A stretch of 59,654 bases of DNA from JACKHA01 sp041401985 (lineage in GTDB: Bacteria > Planctomycetota > Phycisphaerae > Phycisphaerales > UBA1924), in NCBI GenBank assembly GCA_041401985.1, contig JAWKTE010000023.1, forward strand, positions 1 through 59,654, in the 5' to 3' direction. Position 1 is the first letter of the stretch. Every line of letters begins with the position of its first letter. Made by a program: the position numbers and the translations under genes. The notes under the pieces are model-generated. The model was not told where the DNA came from and ran no database searches. It saw only the letters and a list, made by a program, of their open reading frames with translations. Shown here piece by piece: positions 31,814 through 40,449 of this stretch.

Positions 31814-33283
31814 ATGCCGCATCCACCGATCCAGACGTCGGTCGCGTTCGTGTTTCTCATGCTGGGCGCCTTGGCTGCCGGCCCCGCCGCCGCGGCCCCA
31901 GACGATCGCCCCGGCCTGCTCATCGTCGCCCCGGAAGCCCTCGCCGCTTCGCTCGACGAGTTTGTCGCCTTCAAGGCCGAGCGGCTTCCCACGACGCTGG
32001 TGACGCTGGAGGCCGCGCTCGCCGGCGGCCACGCGATCGGGGCGTGCGCCGATGATGCGGAGCGCCTGAAGCGGTGGCTGCACGCCCGGTGGGGCGAGGG
32101 CGGCGTGGGGTATGTGCTGCTCGTCGGCGATGCGGACGTGATGCCGGTGCGGTACATGGTGCTGGACCGGCGGACCGAGGCCGCGTTCAACTACGCGTTC
32201 TATCCGACGGACCTGTACTACGCCGACCTCGCCCGGGCCGACGGGTCGTTCGACGACTGGAACGCGAGGCGCGACGGGTTCCACGCGGGCTACTTCGGCG
32301 AGGTCCGCGGCGACCAGCACAAGGACGATCCGATCAACTTCGACGCGGTGGACTATCGCCCGGACGTCGGCCTCGGGCGGTGGCCGGTCTCGACGCCGGA
32401 GCAGGTGGCGATCGTGGCCGGCAAGACGATGGCGTACGAGCGGGGCGTCGAGGAGGGGCGTGTGCCGACGCGGGCCGGGATGTTCATGGTCAGCGGCTGG
32501 GTGGATGTGCGCTCGCGGATGGACGCGTGGGGCGCATCGCTGCCGGCGGGGTGGCGGGTTGAGCGTTTCTACGACGGCGGGGCGCTCGACGGGACGGACC
32601 TGCCGCGGCCCAGCGAGGGCGCAGTGGTCGATCTGCTGCGCGAGGGCGTCGGCCTGGTCGTCCACGCGGGGCACGGCAGCGACGATTCGTGGCACAACAG
32701 CCTGCGGACGCGCTCGATCGCGCGGCTGGAAGGACAGCCTGTCACGCCGATCGTCATGTCGGTCGGATGCTCGACGGCCCGATTCTCGACGCTGCCGCCG
32801 TACGACGGGTACGAGGACGTGCTGGGCGTGTCGCACGCGGGCACGAACGACGGCGAGGTGTTCGACCGGCCCCCGCCGGCACCGGCGTGCTACGCGCGGG
32901 GTGCGTTCAACCGGACCGGGCTGGGCGAGCGGCTGCTGCGTGATGGCCCGAACGGGGCGGTGGCGTACATCGGCTGCGTAACGGGCAGCCAGCCGTGCGC
33001 GCTGACGCTGGCGGAGGGATTTGTGGGTGCGATTGCGGGGGGTGGCGGCGAGGCGGGCAGCGGCGATGATGGAAGCGGCGAGCGCGCGTCGATCGAGCCG
33101 GTGCGCCTGGGCGACTGCTGGCGGGCCGCGGTGACGCACTATTACGACGCCGAGAACCTGGCGACGATCGAGCCGACGGCGAGTTGGTACCCCGGCTCGA
33201 TCTTCTTTCAGGGGATGAAGTTCATGCTGTTCGGCGATCCGAGCGTGCCGCTGCCGGGCGTGGTTGTTGATGCCGCGCCTTAA
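31814..33283 (+). CDS. Exported gingipain-like (C25) cysteine peptidase domain protein
   Basis: 489 residues with a signal peptide (FVFLMLGALAAGPAAAAP). The caspase-like C25 fold shows in GLLIVAPEALAASLDEFVAFKAERLPTTLV, YVLLVGDADVMPVRYM, DLYYADL, the histidine motif VVHAGHGSDDSWH (H284/H287) and the cysteine motif SVGCSTARF (C319), followed by FGDPSVPLP. The family includes gingipains and the sortase of type IX secretion; here no secretion tail is present. Cleavage specificity unknown. Its stop overlaps the convergent hydrolase gene by four bases. Confidence 0.85.
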   Translation: MPHPPIQTSVAFVFLMLGALAAGPAAAAPDDRPGLLIVAPEALAASLDEFVAFKAERLPTTLVTLEAALAGGHAIGACADDAERLKRWLHARWGEGGVGYVLLVGDADVMPVRYMVLDRRTEAAFNYAFYPTDLYYADLARADGSFDDWNARRDGFHAGYFGEVRGDQHKDDPINFDAVDYRPDVGLGRWPVSTPEQVAIVAGKTMAYERGVEEGRVPTRAGMFMVSGWVDVRSRMDAWGASLPAGWRVERFYDGGALDGTDLPRPSEGAVVDLLREGVGLVVHAGHGSDDSWHNSLRTRSIARLEGQPVTPIVMSVGCSTARFSTLPPYDGYEDVLGVSHAGTNDGEVFDRPPPAPACYARGAFNRTGLGERLLRDGPNGAVAYIGCVTGSQPCALTLAEGFVGAIAGGGGEAGSGDDGSGERASIEPVRLGDCWRAAVTHYYDAENLATIEPTASWYPGSIFFQGMKFMLFGDPSVPLPGVVVDAAP

Positions 33284-34374
33284 CCTGACGCGGGCGGATT
33301 GCTTGTGCGCGGCGCCACTCGCGGGCTCGGCGGCGGGTGGTCTTCTGGGTGGGCCTCCTCCGGCGTGGCGCTGTTCGCCGTTCCGCCCTCGCCCGCGTGC
33401 AATCGCTCGCGCAGGAAGCCCGCGATGCGGAGGATCGCCGCCTCCGACACGACCATGTGCGTGCTCTCGGGGTCGATGAACAGGTCGGCGGGCACGCCGG
33501 CGGCCTGGGCGCGGGCCGCGATCTCGTGGGCGTGGCGGACGGGGATGATCTCGTCGCGCTCGCCATGGACGATGAGCACGGGGCGGTCGCCGATTCGTCG
33601 GACCTGGTCGCGCGGCTCGCGGTGGCGGCGCAGGGCCAGGCGGGCCGCGAGCCAGCGCCCGGTGGAGAGGCGGTGGCGGAAGTCGTCGATGAGCCAGATC
33701 GCGTCGGCGACGCTGGCCCAGAGCGCCAGCGCGACGGCGTCGGGCCGCTCGGCCATGACGCTTGTGGCCGGGTAGCCGCCGAGGCTGGCGCCCCAGATCG
33801 CGATGCGGCTTTCGTCGATGTCGTCGCGGGCGGCGAGCCAGTCGTACGCGGCCCCGGCGTCGGCGATGATCGAGCGACGGCTCGGGCACTCGATGTCGCT
33901 GGACGCGCCCCAGCCGCGGTAATCGACGACGAGCATCGCCGCGTCGACGCGGTCGGCGAACCACGGGGCCAGGTCGCGGTACGTGGCGATGCTGTCGGAG
34001 CGTCCGTGCAGGAAGAGCACGGCGGGGATGCGGCGATCAGGCGGGGCGTGCTCCGGGCGGAAGAGCCAGGCGTTGAGGCGGCCCGCGTTGGGGGCGTCGA
34101 TCCAGACGCTTTCGGCCCGGGCTGGAGGCGCCTCGGTGATGCGAAGGGGGCGGAGGAACTGGGACTCGGGAGAGCAGCAGGCGGAGAGGATGAGGGCGAG
34201 GGTAGAAATCGTGGCGCCCGCGCGCGTGCGCTTGGCGAGCCCGCGATCGGAGGTGCGGCGTTGAGGATCACGGCCATGGAGCGACTGCCGCGCCGCCGCC
34301 GTCGGGATCGGCCGCTGCTCGGCCGCCCGATGCGGCGTGAGACGGAATGTCCCGTTCTCAAACGATCCCTTCAC
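33280..34374 (-). CDS. Alpha/beta hydrolase, probable lipoprotein
   Basis: Up to 364 residues. ISTLALILSAC is a lipobox; then PAVLFLHGRSDSIATYRD (oxyanion region), the nucleophile elbow IWGASLGGYPA, RPVLIVHGERDEIIPV and ESTHMVV with the catalytic histidine: a serine hydrolase of the YqiA/BAAT-like type with unknown ester or amide substrate. The start is uncertain. GTG 34374 overlaps the DinB stop (GTGA) and would put ~50 basic residues before the lipobox; no better start exists in this frame, and a one-base indel near 34270 cannot be excluded because ATG 34275 lies in a neighbouring frame. Confidence 0.75.
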   Translation of the reverse strand: MKGSFENGTFRLTPHRAAEQRPIPTAAARQSLHGRDPQRRTSDRGLAKRTRAGATISTLALILSACCSPESQFLRPLRITEAPPARAESVWIDAPNAGRLNAWLFRPEHAPPDRRIPAVLFLHGRSDSIATYRDLAPWFADRVDAAMLVVDYRGWGASSDIECPSRRSIIADAGAAYDWLAARDDIDESRIAIWGASLGGYPATSVMAERPDAVALALWASVADAIWLIDDFRHRLSTGRWLAARLALRRHREPRDQVRRIGDRPVLIVHGERDEIIPVRHAHEIAARAQAAGVPADLFIDPESTHMVVSEAAILRIAGFLRERLHAGEGGTANSATPEEAHPEDHPPPSPRVAPRTSNPPASG

Positions 34375-34865
34375 GCCGGCTCGCCTTCGAGGGACCACTC
34401 CATGACGCTGCTCTTGGGCAGGGGGTTGACGCCGAGGTGTCGGAGCATGTTGAGGCACTGGGCGCGGTGGTGCATGCCGTGGGTTGTGACGTGGGCGACG
34501 ACCACGCCGCGGCTGAAGGTGTAGGTCTTGCCGTCGCGGGCGCGGGCGACGGATTCTTCGACGGGGTGTGACATCGCGATCGTTGCGAGCTGCTCGCAGG
34601 ACTCGTCGAGAAGGGCGCGGATCTGCGGCGGCGCGAGTTTCGGCCCGTGCTCCGGGCGGGGGCGGAGGTCGCGCTGATGGAGGACGTCGGTCCAGGCGCG
34701 GATCGCGCCGATGATGTGGACCAGCGTGTCGTGCAGCGAGCCGGGGCCCATCTCGAACCGCTGGTGGATGGCCTCGGGGGGAAGGGCGGCGCAGGCGTCG
34801 ATGATGTTGCGCGTGGCCCAGTGGTCGTGCTTGAGGAGGATGACCATGGGGCTGGAGGTGGGCAT
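34371..34865 (-). CDS. DinB-superfamily protein
   Basis: 164 residues. Four-helix DinB fold: MVILLKHDHWATRNIIDACAALP, SLHDTLVHIIGAIRAWTDVLHQRD, VVVAHVTTHGMHHRAQCLNMLRHLGV with the histidine metal motif. Probably a thiol transferase or metal-binding stress protein. ATG 34865 precedes the first helix. It overlaps the hydrolase by GTGA and is presumably co-transcribed with it. Confidence 0.83.
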   Translation of the reverse strand: MPTSSPMVILLKHDHWATRNIIDACAALPPEAIHQRFEMGPGSLHDTLVHIIGAIRAWTDVLHQRDLRPRPEHGPKLAPPQIRALLDESCEQLATIAMSHPVEESVARARDGKTYTFSRGVVVAHVTTHGMHHRAQCLNMLRHLGVNPLPKSSVMEWSLEGEPA

Positions 34866-34922
34866 GGGGGGTCTCGGGTGGGGTGCGGGAGCGGCCTCTC
34901 GACTTGCGGACGGCATGACGCG

Positions 34923-35038
34923 GTGCATCGTATCGGGCGGCGCACGCGCCGGTGGGCGGCCAAGACTCCACCAGCAGCGGGCGCGGCGCTCGGTGCGCCG
35001 CCCGACCGGGAGAGGGGAGGCCGCCCGATCCGATGCAC
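34923..35038. repeat. Nested, mutually exclusive inverted repeats in a divergent promoter region
   Basis: The left arm 34923-34945 can pair with either of two right arms: 34923-34941 with 35020-35038 (18 of 19 positions), or 34934-34945 with 34993-35004 (perfect CGGGCGGCGCAC/GTGCGCCGCCCG). The two stems exclude each other. The element lies between the DinB gene and the nucleotidyltransferase gene. Confidence 0.7.
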
Positions 35039-35112
35039 ACCGCCACAGGTTTGTGACACACCCGACGCGCCCTCGGAGCAACCGATTTCCCGCTCGTGCC
35101 TACCACCGGATC

Positions 35113-35901
35113 ATGCACGACTCGCCGCCCTCGCCCCATGCCGCGCTCACGCGCCACGCCATCATCGCCCACCTCCGCACGGCCCTGGCCGAATCCGACG
35201 ACATCCGGGCCGCGTGGCTTGGCGGGTCCGACGCGTTCGCCCGCGCGGACGACCTGTCCGACGTTGACGTGTTCATCCTCGTCCGGCGCGGGCGGGTGGA
35301 GGAGGCGGCAGACCACTTCCGCCGGAGCGTCGAGCGCATCAGCCCCATCACATGCACGCTCCGCATGCCCATGCCCTCGTGGCACGGCTGCCACCAGGCG
35401 TTCTACCAGTTGCGCGACGCGCCCGAGCACCTGATGGTCGACTGGCTCGCCGTCGAACAGGGCCAGACGCACGAGTGGTCGCACGTCGAACGCCACGGCA
35501 CGCCGGAGGTCTGGTTCGACAAGGACGGGGACATCCGCCCCACGCACATCGACGCCGCGGCCAACCGGGCCACGGTCGAGAAACGGATCGCGGAACTCGA
35601 GACCAGGTTCCGGCTGTTCCGCCATCTCGCCGCCAAGCAGGCGGCGCGTGGCCTGCCCGCCGATGGGGCGTCGTTCTACCACAACCACGTCGTCAGGCCG
35701 CTCGTGGACCTGCTGCGGTGCGTCTATTGCCCGGAGCGGCACGACTACGGGCTGCGGTACCTGCGGGACGACCTGCCGCGGGACGTGTACGAGCGGGTGT
35801 GCGGGCTGTGCTATCCCGCCGGCGTGGCCGACCTGCCGCGGCTGTCCGGCGAAGCGGCGGAGTTGTTCGAGCGGACGCTCGCGAAGCACCGGGGGCGGTG
35901 A
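35113..35901 (+). CDS. Minimal-type nucleotidyltransferase domain protein
   Basis: 262 residues. The N-terminal part has the Pol-beta-like nucleotidyltransferase signature AAWLGGSDAFARADDLSDVDVFI: GS at 38-39 and the acidic pair D50/D52. The rest (MVDWLAVEQG, VEKRIAELETRFRLFRHLAAKQ, ASFYHNHVVRPLVDLLRCVYCPERHDYG) is a helical domain as in aminoglycoside-type nucleotidyltransferases, which move NMP onto small molecules or proteins. Target unknown; no HEPN partner follows. A weak TACCAC box lies six nt before ATG 35113. Confidence 0.75.
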   Translation: MHDSPPSPHAALTRHAIIAHLRTALAESDDIRAAWLGGSDAFARADDLSDVDVFILVRRGRVEEAADHFRRSVERISPITCTLRMPMPSWHGCHQAFYQLRDAPEHLMVDWLAVEQGQTHEWSHVERHGTPEVWFDKDGDIRPTHIDAAANRATVEKRIAELETRFRLFRHLAAKQAARGLPADGASFYHNHVVRPLVDLLRCVYCPERHDYGLRYLRDDLPRDVYERVCGLCYPAGVADLPRLSGEAAELFERTLAKHRGR

Positions 35902-35988
35902 CTCCGGTGCGCGTCGGTGATTCGCCGCTCCCACGCAAGGGTTCTTCGCGCGACGCCGCCCGGTGCGGCCGAGCCGGCGCCGTTCGGC

Positions 35989-36492
35989 TCAGTCGCCCAG
36001 ATCGAACACCACCTCCATGTGCCCGCCGAAGGGCACCTCGCTCCACTGCCGCATCAACGCCGCGTAGGCCTCACAGATCGCCACGATCTGCTCGTCCGTC
36101 GCCACCGGACCGTCCCATCCGACTCGCCCGGCCTGCGTCGTGATCTCGTCACGCACATCTTCGAGCCACACCGCCCGCAGTTCGGGGTCTTGCCAGCCCT
36201 GTTCCCGGTAGGCACGCCCCATGATGTCCACGAACGACTCGATCCACACCGCCTCGCGCGGCATCGCCTTGTACCGCGGGTCCTCACGGTCGCTGAACGC
36301 CTCGAAGTCCCATCCGGCCGCCATCAGTCCGAGGAACCCCTCGCGCGCGCCCAGCGTCGTTTCCACCGCGTAATGCAGCAGGTCGTGCGGCCCGAAGAAC
36401 CCCGCGTGCCCCGAGCGCTGCAACGCCACGCCAGACTCGCGTTCCAGCGAGAGCACAACGCCGTCGGTGAGTTTCTTGAGACGCATCAGCAC
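35989..36492 (-). CDS. Hypothetical protein
   Basis: 167 residues, not recognised. Acidic, tryptophan-rich and mainly helical: KLTDGVVLSLERESGVALQRS, GPHDLLHYAVETTLGAREGFLGLMAAGWDFE, EAVWIESFVDIMGRAYREQGW, EQIVAICEAYAALMRQW. No membrane segment or signal. The H-D-L-L-H-Y segment could bind metal. It follows the GNAT gene after ~45 bp on the same strand, so they may form an operon. Confidence 0.65.
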   Translation of the reverse strand: MLMRLKKLTDGVVLSLERESGVALQRSGHAGFFGPHDLLHYAVETTLGAREGFLGLMAAGWDFEAFSDREDPRYKAMPREAVWIESFVDIMGRAYREQGWQDPELRAVWLEDVRDEITTQAGRVGWDGPVATDEQIVAICEAYAALMRQWSEVPFGGHMEVVFDLGD

Positions 36493-36537
36493 TGTCGACT
36501 CCCGACGCGCGAGCGCAAACCCACGCGGCCCCGCCGA

Positions 36538-37203
36538 TCACCCCCGGACCCGCCCCGCCGCCGCGTCCCACTGCTCTGCCAGCACGCCGAACTCGATCGT
36601 GTCGTCCCACCCGCGCCCGTCGATCCAGCGGTCGCTCGCCTTCCGCCCCTGTGGGGTCAGTCCCAGGCGTCGCGGCACCGCCTCGCTGCGCGCGTTCCCG
36701 CCCGCGCACACGATCTCCGCCCGGCGCAGCCCCCATCCGCCATCGCCCTGCGGCTTGAAGATCGTCGTGAGAAGCCCCCCCACCGCCTCGGTGCAGATGC
36801 CGCGACCGCGCTCGCCTTCGCGGAGCCAGTAGCCGATCTCCACCTGATGGATCGCGGGGCGGAACGAGTGCAGGCCCGTGCCGCCGAGGATCCGGCCGGA
36901 ACTCCGGTCGTACACGCCGTAAGGCACGTGCAATCGCCCGGCCGCCAGCGACGCCGCGTTCGCCTCGCTCTTGAACCGCGTCAGCGTCGCAACCGCCTCC
37001 ATGATGGTCCGGTGGTCCCACGCCGCCCATGGCAGCCACGGCAGCAGCGACTCGCGGCTCGACCGGATCGCCAGAAGCACCGCGAGCGCGTCCTCCGGCT
37101 CGTAGGTGCGCACGACAAGGCGCCGCGTCTCGAAGCGCGAGGGCAGCGTCTCGGGGAACCGCCACGGCTCCGGCTTCGTGTTGGGTTCGGGTGGCACTGG
37201 CAT
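36538..37203 (-). CDS. GNAT-family N-acetyltransferase (RimJ/RimL-like)
   Basis: 221 residues. ETRRLVVRTYEPEDALAVLLAI opens the fold; HQVEIGYWLREGERGRGICTEAV is the acetyl-CoA-binding strand and loop (motif A), and AEIVCAGGNARSEAVPRRLGL the following strand-helix with the usual asparagine. This is the RimJ/RimL type, which acetylates protein N-termini or small molecules; substrate unknown. GTG/ATG start at 37203, divergent from the ThiF-like gene 65 bp away. Confidence 0.88.
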   Translation of the reverse strand: MPVPPEPNTKPEPWRFPETLPSRFETRRLVVRTYEPEDALAVLLAIRSSRESLLPWLPWAAWDHRTIMEAVATLTRFKSEANAASLAAGRLHVPYGVYDRSSGRILGGTGLHSFRPAIHQVEIGYWLREGERGRGICTEAVGGLLTTIFKPQGDGGWGLRRAEIVCAGGNARSEAVPRRLGLTPQGRKASDRWIDGRGWDDTIEFGVLAEQWDAAAGRVRG

Positions 37204-37257
37204 CTCGTGTTCGCCGGTCGGGATTGTTGTCGCCGCGGGGTGCGACGGACCTAAGAG

Positions 37258-37263
37258 TACGAT
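37258..37263 (+). promoter_or_regulatory. -10 box for leaderless ThiF-like mRNA (GTG start)
   Basis: TACGAT is followed by five bases and GTG 37269. It decides the start, because the open frame extends ~240 bp further upstream into the GNAT gene. Confidence 0.45.
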
Positions 37264-37268
37264 TGGCC

Positions 37269-38459
37269 GTGACCGAACGGCAGCACGAAAATCGCGAGCG
37301 TGGCGATGGGAGCGCCGGTGGACCGAGCGCCGCCGAGGGCGTGCCCGCCCGCTACGCCCGCCAGGCCCTCCTGCCGGGCATAGGTGCTGAAGCCCAAGCC
37401 CGCCTTCGCGACGCCCACGCGATCATTGTGGGCTGCGGCGCCCTGGGCTGCGGCGTCGCGGACCACCTGGCCCGGGCCGGCGTCGGCACGCTGACCATCA
37501 TCGACCGCGACGTGGTGGAGACGAGCAACCTCCAGCGTCAGTGCCTGTTCGACCAGCGCCACGCCGGCGGCGCGACGCCCAAGGCCGAGGCCGCCCGCCA
37601 GCGTCTGGGCGAGATCAACAGCGAAGTCCGCGTGATCGCCCATGTCGCCGAGTTCAACGCACGGACGTGGCGGTCGCTCGTGCCGGAGTTCTTGTTTGCT
37701 CGTGGCGCGCCCGCTGAGCCCGATCGCCCCCCGGTCGTGCTCATCGACGGCTGCGACAACTTCCCGACCCGCCTGCTGCTCAACGACATCGCGGTCGCCC
37801 ACTCGATCCCCTACATCTACGCCGGCGTAATCGCCACCCGAGCAATGGTCATGCCGGTCCCTCCAGGCCGCCCCGGCGCGTGCCTCCGCTGCCTGCTGCC
37901 GGAACCTCCCGCGCCCGGCGTCGTGGGCACGTGCGACACCGTCGGCGTGCTCGGCCCGGCGGTGGGCCTGGCCACGGCGATCCAGGCGAGCGAGGCGCTG
38001 AAGGTGCTGCTGGGGCTCGAAGCCCGCGTGTCGGCGGACCTGACCGAGATCGACCTGTGGTCCAACTCGATCCGGCGCATCCCGGCGGCGTCGCTGCGCG
38101 ACCCGGCGTGCGCGTGCTGCGCGGCCCGTGAGTTCACCTGGATGGACCACGGCAGGGCGCCCGACGCCGCCACGCTGTGTGGGCGCGACGCCATCCAACT
38201 CGCCCCGACACGCGACGGCGCGCTTGATCTTGGCGCGATCGCCGATCGCCTCCGTCCTGTTGGAACGGTCGATCACAACCAGTTCCTGGTGCGCTTCACA
38301 CCGGACCAGAGCGCGAGCGACGCATCGCGCGATCAGCGGGCGAGCGATGCGCCGCCACCCGCGTGCCTGACGATCTTCCGCGACGGGCGCGTCCTGGTCC
38401 ACGGGGCCGCCAGCCCCGAACGGGCCCGCGCGATCCGCGACCGCTACCTCGGTGTGTGA
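37269..38459 (+). CDS. ThiF/MoeB-family E1-like adenylyltransferase
   Basis: 396 residues. Adenylates the C-terminal glycine of a ubiquitin-like sulfur carrier (ThiS or MoaD). Seen: RYARQALLPGIG, ATP site AIIVGCGALGCGVADHLARAG, DRDVVETSNLQRQ, DGCDNFPTRLLLND, zinc cysteines in CLRC and CACC, and TCDTVGVLGPAVGLATAIQASEALKVL. A C-terminal ~80 residues (LTIFRDGRVLVHGAASPERARAIRDRYLG) is usual in ThiF-type proteins of this group. No sulfur-carrier gene is nearby; a role in thiamin would fit thiC at 26.6-28.6 kb but cannot be told from MoeB by eye. Confidence 0.88.
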   Translation: MTERQHENRERGDGSAGGPSAAEGVPARYARQALLPGIGAEAQARLRDAHAIIVGCGALGCGVADHLARAGVGTLTIIDRDVVETSNLQRQCLFDQRHAGGATPKAEAARQRLGEINSEVRVIAHVAEFNARTWRSLVPEFLFARGAPAEPDRPPVVLIDGCDNFPTRLLLNDIAVAHSIPYIYAGVIATRAMVMPVPPGRPGACLRCLLPEPPAPGVVGTCDTVGVLGPAVGLATAIQASEALKVLLGLEARVSADLTEIDLWSNSIRRIPAASLRDPACACCAAREFTWMDHGRAPDAATLCGRDAIQLAPTRDGALDLGAIADRLRPVGTVDHNQFLVRFTPDQSASDASRDQRASDAPPPACLTIFRDGRVLVHGAASPERARAIRDRYLGV

Positions 38460-38573
38460 CCGATCCGCTACGGCCCCCGGCGCGCCGGGGCGCCGATCGC
38501 CCCGGCGCCGCGACGCTCCGCTACTCGACGTCCTTGCCCTCGACCACGTCGGCGGAGCGAATCAACCCTACGT

Positions 38574-40358
38574 TCAGTCGTCCTTGCCCTCCATCACGTC
38601 CGTGATGCTCGGCGACTCGTGCCTGGCGACCGCCAACTCGCCGCTCTTGAGACGCTTGAGGTACTGCTTGTACGACTTCATCGCCTCGTTGCCGAAGATG
38701 AGCATGATCGGGATGTTGGCCCACAGCATCACGCCGGTGCCCAGGCTCGTGAACGCGTCCAGTTCCGCGTCGGTGCGGATGAACCCCATCGTCGCCACGA
38801 CGCACGCCAGGCAGTACAGCACCTTGTACGGCAGCACCGCCCACTTGCCCATGAGGAACACCACCGCCTGTTCGCCGTAATACGCCCACGAGATGATCGT
38901 CGAGAGCGCGAACAGCCACGCCGCCATCGTCACGATGAACATGCCCATGCCGGGGATGGCCCGGTCGAACGCGTGCCCCGTCAGCGATGGCCCCGCCAGG
39001 TTCATGTACAGCCCGGCGTCGTGCGCGGTGGGCGGCACCTCGGACGTGTACGGCTCCCACGCCACAAACAGCGTCTCGGTGTCGCCCCGCGTCTGCAGCG
39101 TCCCGAGGATCCGGTGAAGGTCGCGCCCGGTCTGCGCGTCCTGTTCGCCCCGCACGAGCACGAATACCCCGTCGTTGGCCCGCCACACGTTGCTCGTGCG
39201 GCGCGCCTCGGTGGTTTTTGCCGGCACGTCGGTCAGCGATGGCACCCACCCGGGGATCGGCTGCCCCGCTTCGTCGGTGGCCGCGACGATCGTGTACCCC
39301 GGCTCGAACGTCGCGGCCGCCTCGCGGTTCCACGCCCCGCTCGACAGCACCACCAGCGCCGTCAGCGTGCACACCACGATCGTGTCGATGAACGGCTCAA
39401 GACCCGCGACGATCCCCTCGCTGACCGGCTCCTGCGTCCGGGCCGCGGCGTGGGCCATCGGGCTCGAGCCCTGGCCGGCCTCGTTCGAGAACAACGCCCG
39501 CTTCATGCCCCAGTACAGGGCGTATCCGAACGTCCCGCCAAGGAACGCCCCGCTCGGGTCGGCCGACGCCCCGCCCAGGAACGGCGGCAGCGCCGACGAG
39601 ACGATCAGCCGCAGCATGTCCGGGATCGCGCCGATGTTCATGACAAGCACGACCGACGCCCCGAGCAGGTAGATCGCGCACATGAACGGCACCAGCCGCC
39701 CCGTCACCGAGCCGATCCGCTTGATGCCCCCGATGATGACCATGCCCGCGAGCACCGCCAGCACGACGCCGGCCCCGACCTCCGGGAACGCCGGGAAGTA
39801 CGTCTTGGTGATCTGCCCCACCGACCACGACTGGAACATGTTCCCGCCCGTGACCGTCGAGATGATCACCGTGATGCAGAAGATGCCCCCCAACACGATG
39901 CCGACGGGCGCCAGCGCCGGGTGGAACTTGGACAGCCCCTTCTTGCACACCCACATCGCCCCGCCGTGCGGATTGTCGGGGTCGTCGGTGTTGCGATAGA
40001 GCATCGCCTGGGTGACCTCGGTCAGTTTCAGCGCCATGCCCACCAGACCCACGATCCACATCCAGAACACGGCCCCGGGGCCGCCGAGCGCCACCGCAAC
40101 CGACACGCCCGCGATGTTCCCGAGCCCCACGGTGCCCGACAGCGCCGTCGACAGCGCCTGGAAGTGCGAGATCGCGCCGGGCGCGCCCTTGCCCGCGTAC
40201 TTGCCCGAGACCAAGGCGATCCCGTGCGTCAGCGAGCGGTACTGTCCGAAGCCGCTCCACACCGTGAACAGCACCCCGACCAGCAGCAGAAAATACAGCA
40301 CGTAGTCGTGCCACAGAACGGCGTTGATCGCATTGACAAAGTCGGTCAGGGCCTGCAT
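38574..40358 (-). CDS. AGCS-family alanine/glycine:cation symporter with large extra loop
   Basis: 594 residues, about 100 longer than usual. FVNAINAVLWHDYVLYFLLLVGV starts the protein; FQALSTALSGTVGLGNIAGVSVAVALGGPG and ALFSNEAGQGSSPMAHAAAR are signatures of the sodium:alanine symporter family, which imports alanine or glycine with Na+ or H+. Between helices, residues ~375-480 (from GAWNREAAATFEPGY to GPSLTGHAFDRAIPG) form a hydrophilic insertion absent from standard members, probably outside the membrane. Start ATG 40358 has AGAGG seven nt before it. Confidence 0.92.
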   Translation of the reverse strand: MQALTDFVNAINAVLWHDYVLYFLLLVGVLFTVWSGFGQYRSLTHGIALVSGKYAGKGAPGAISHFQALSTALSGTVGLGNIAGVSVAVALGGPGAVFWMWIVGLVGMALKLTEVTQAMLYRNTDDPDNPHGGAMWVCKKGLSKFHPALAPVGIVLGGIFCITVIISTVTGGNMFQSWSVGQITKTYFPAFPEVGAGVVLAVLAGMVIIGGIKRIGSVTGRLVPFMCAIYLLGASVVLVMNIGAIPDMLRLIVSSALPPFLGGASADPSGAFLGGTFGYALYWGMKRALFSNEAGQGSSPMAHAAARTQEPVSEGIVAGLEPFIDTIVVCTLTALVVLSSGAWNREAAATFEPGYTIVAATDEAGQPIPGWVPSLTDVPAKTTEARRTSNVWRANDGVFVLVRGEQDAQTGRDLHRILGTLQTRGDTETLFVAWEPYTSEVPPTAHDAGLYMNLAGPSLTGHAFDRAIPGMGMFIVTMAAWLFALSTIISWAYYGEQAVVFLMGKWAVLPYKVLYCLACVVATMGFIRTDAELDAFTSLGTGVMLWANIPIMLIFGNEAMKSYKQYLKRLKSGELAVARHESPSITDVMEGKDD

Positions 40359-40449
40359 GACGGAACCTCTCGGCGTGCGGTTCGAGACGGGCATTCGCGG
40401 CGACAGCCTGCAGCAAGGCCGACCCCGACCGGCACCCGATCGCGCGGAC

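Noticed and set aside
31694..33964. N-terminal 750 codons of a long leftward frame continuous with the ankyrin gene
   Set aside because: Arginine/proline-rich antisense of the C25 peptidase and hydrolase genes; the ankyrin protein proper begins at ATG 31693 after the truncated riboswitch.
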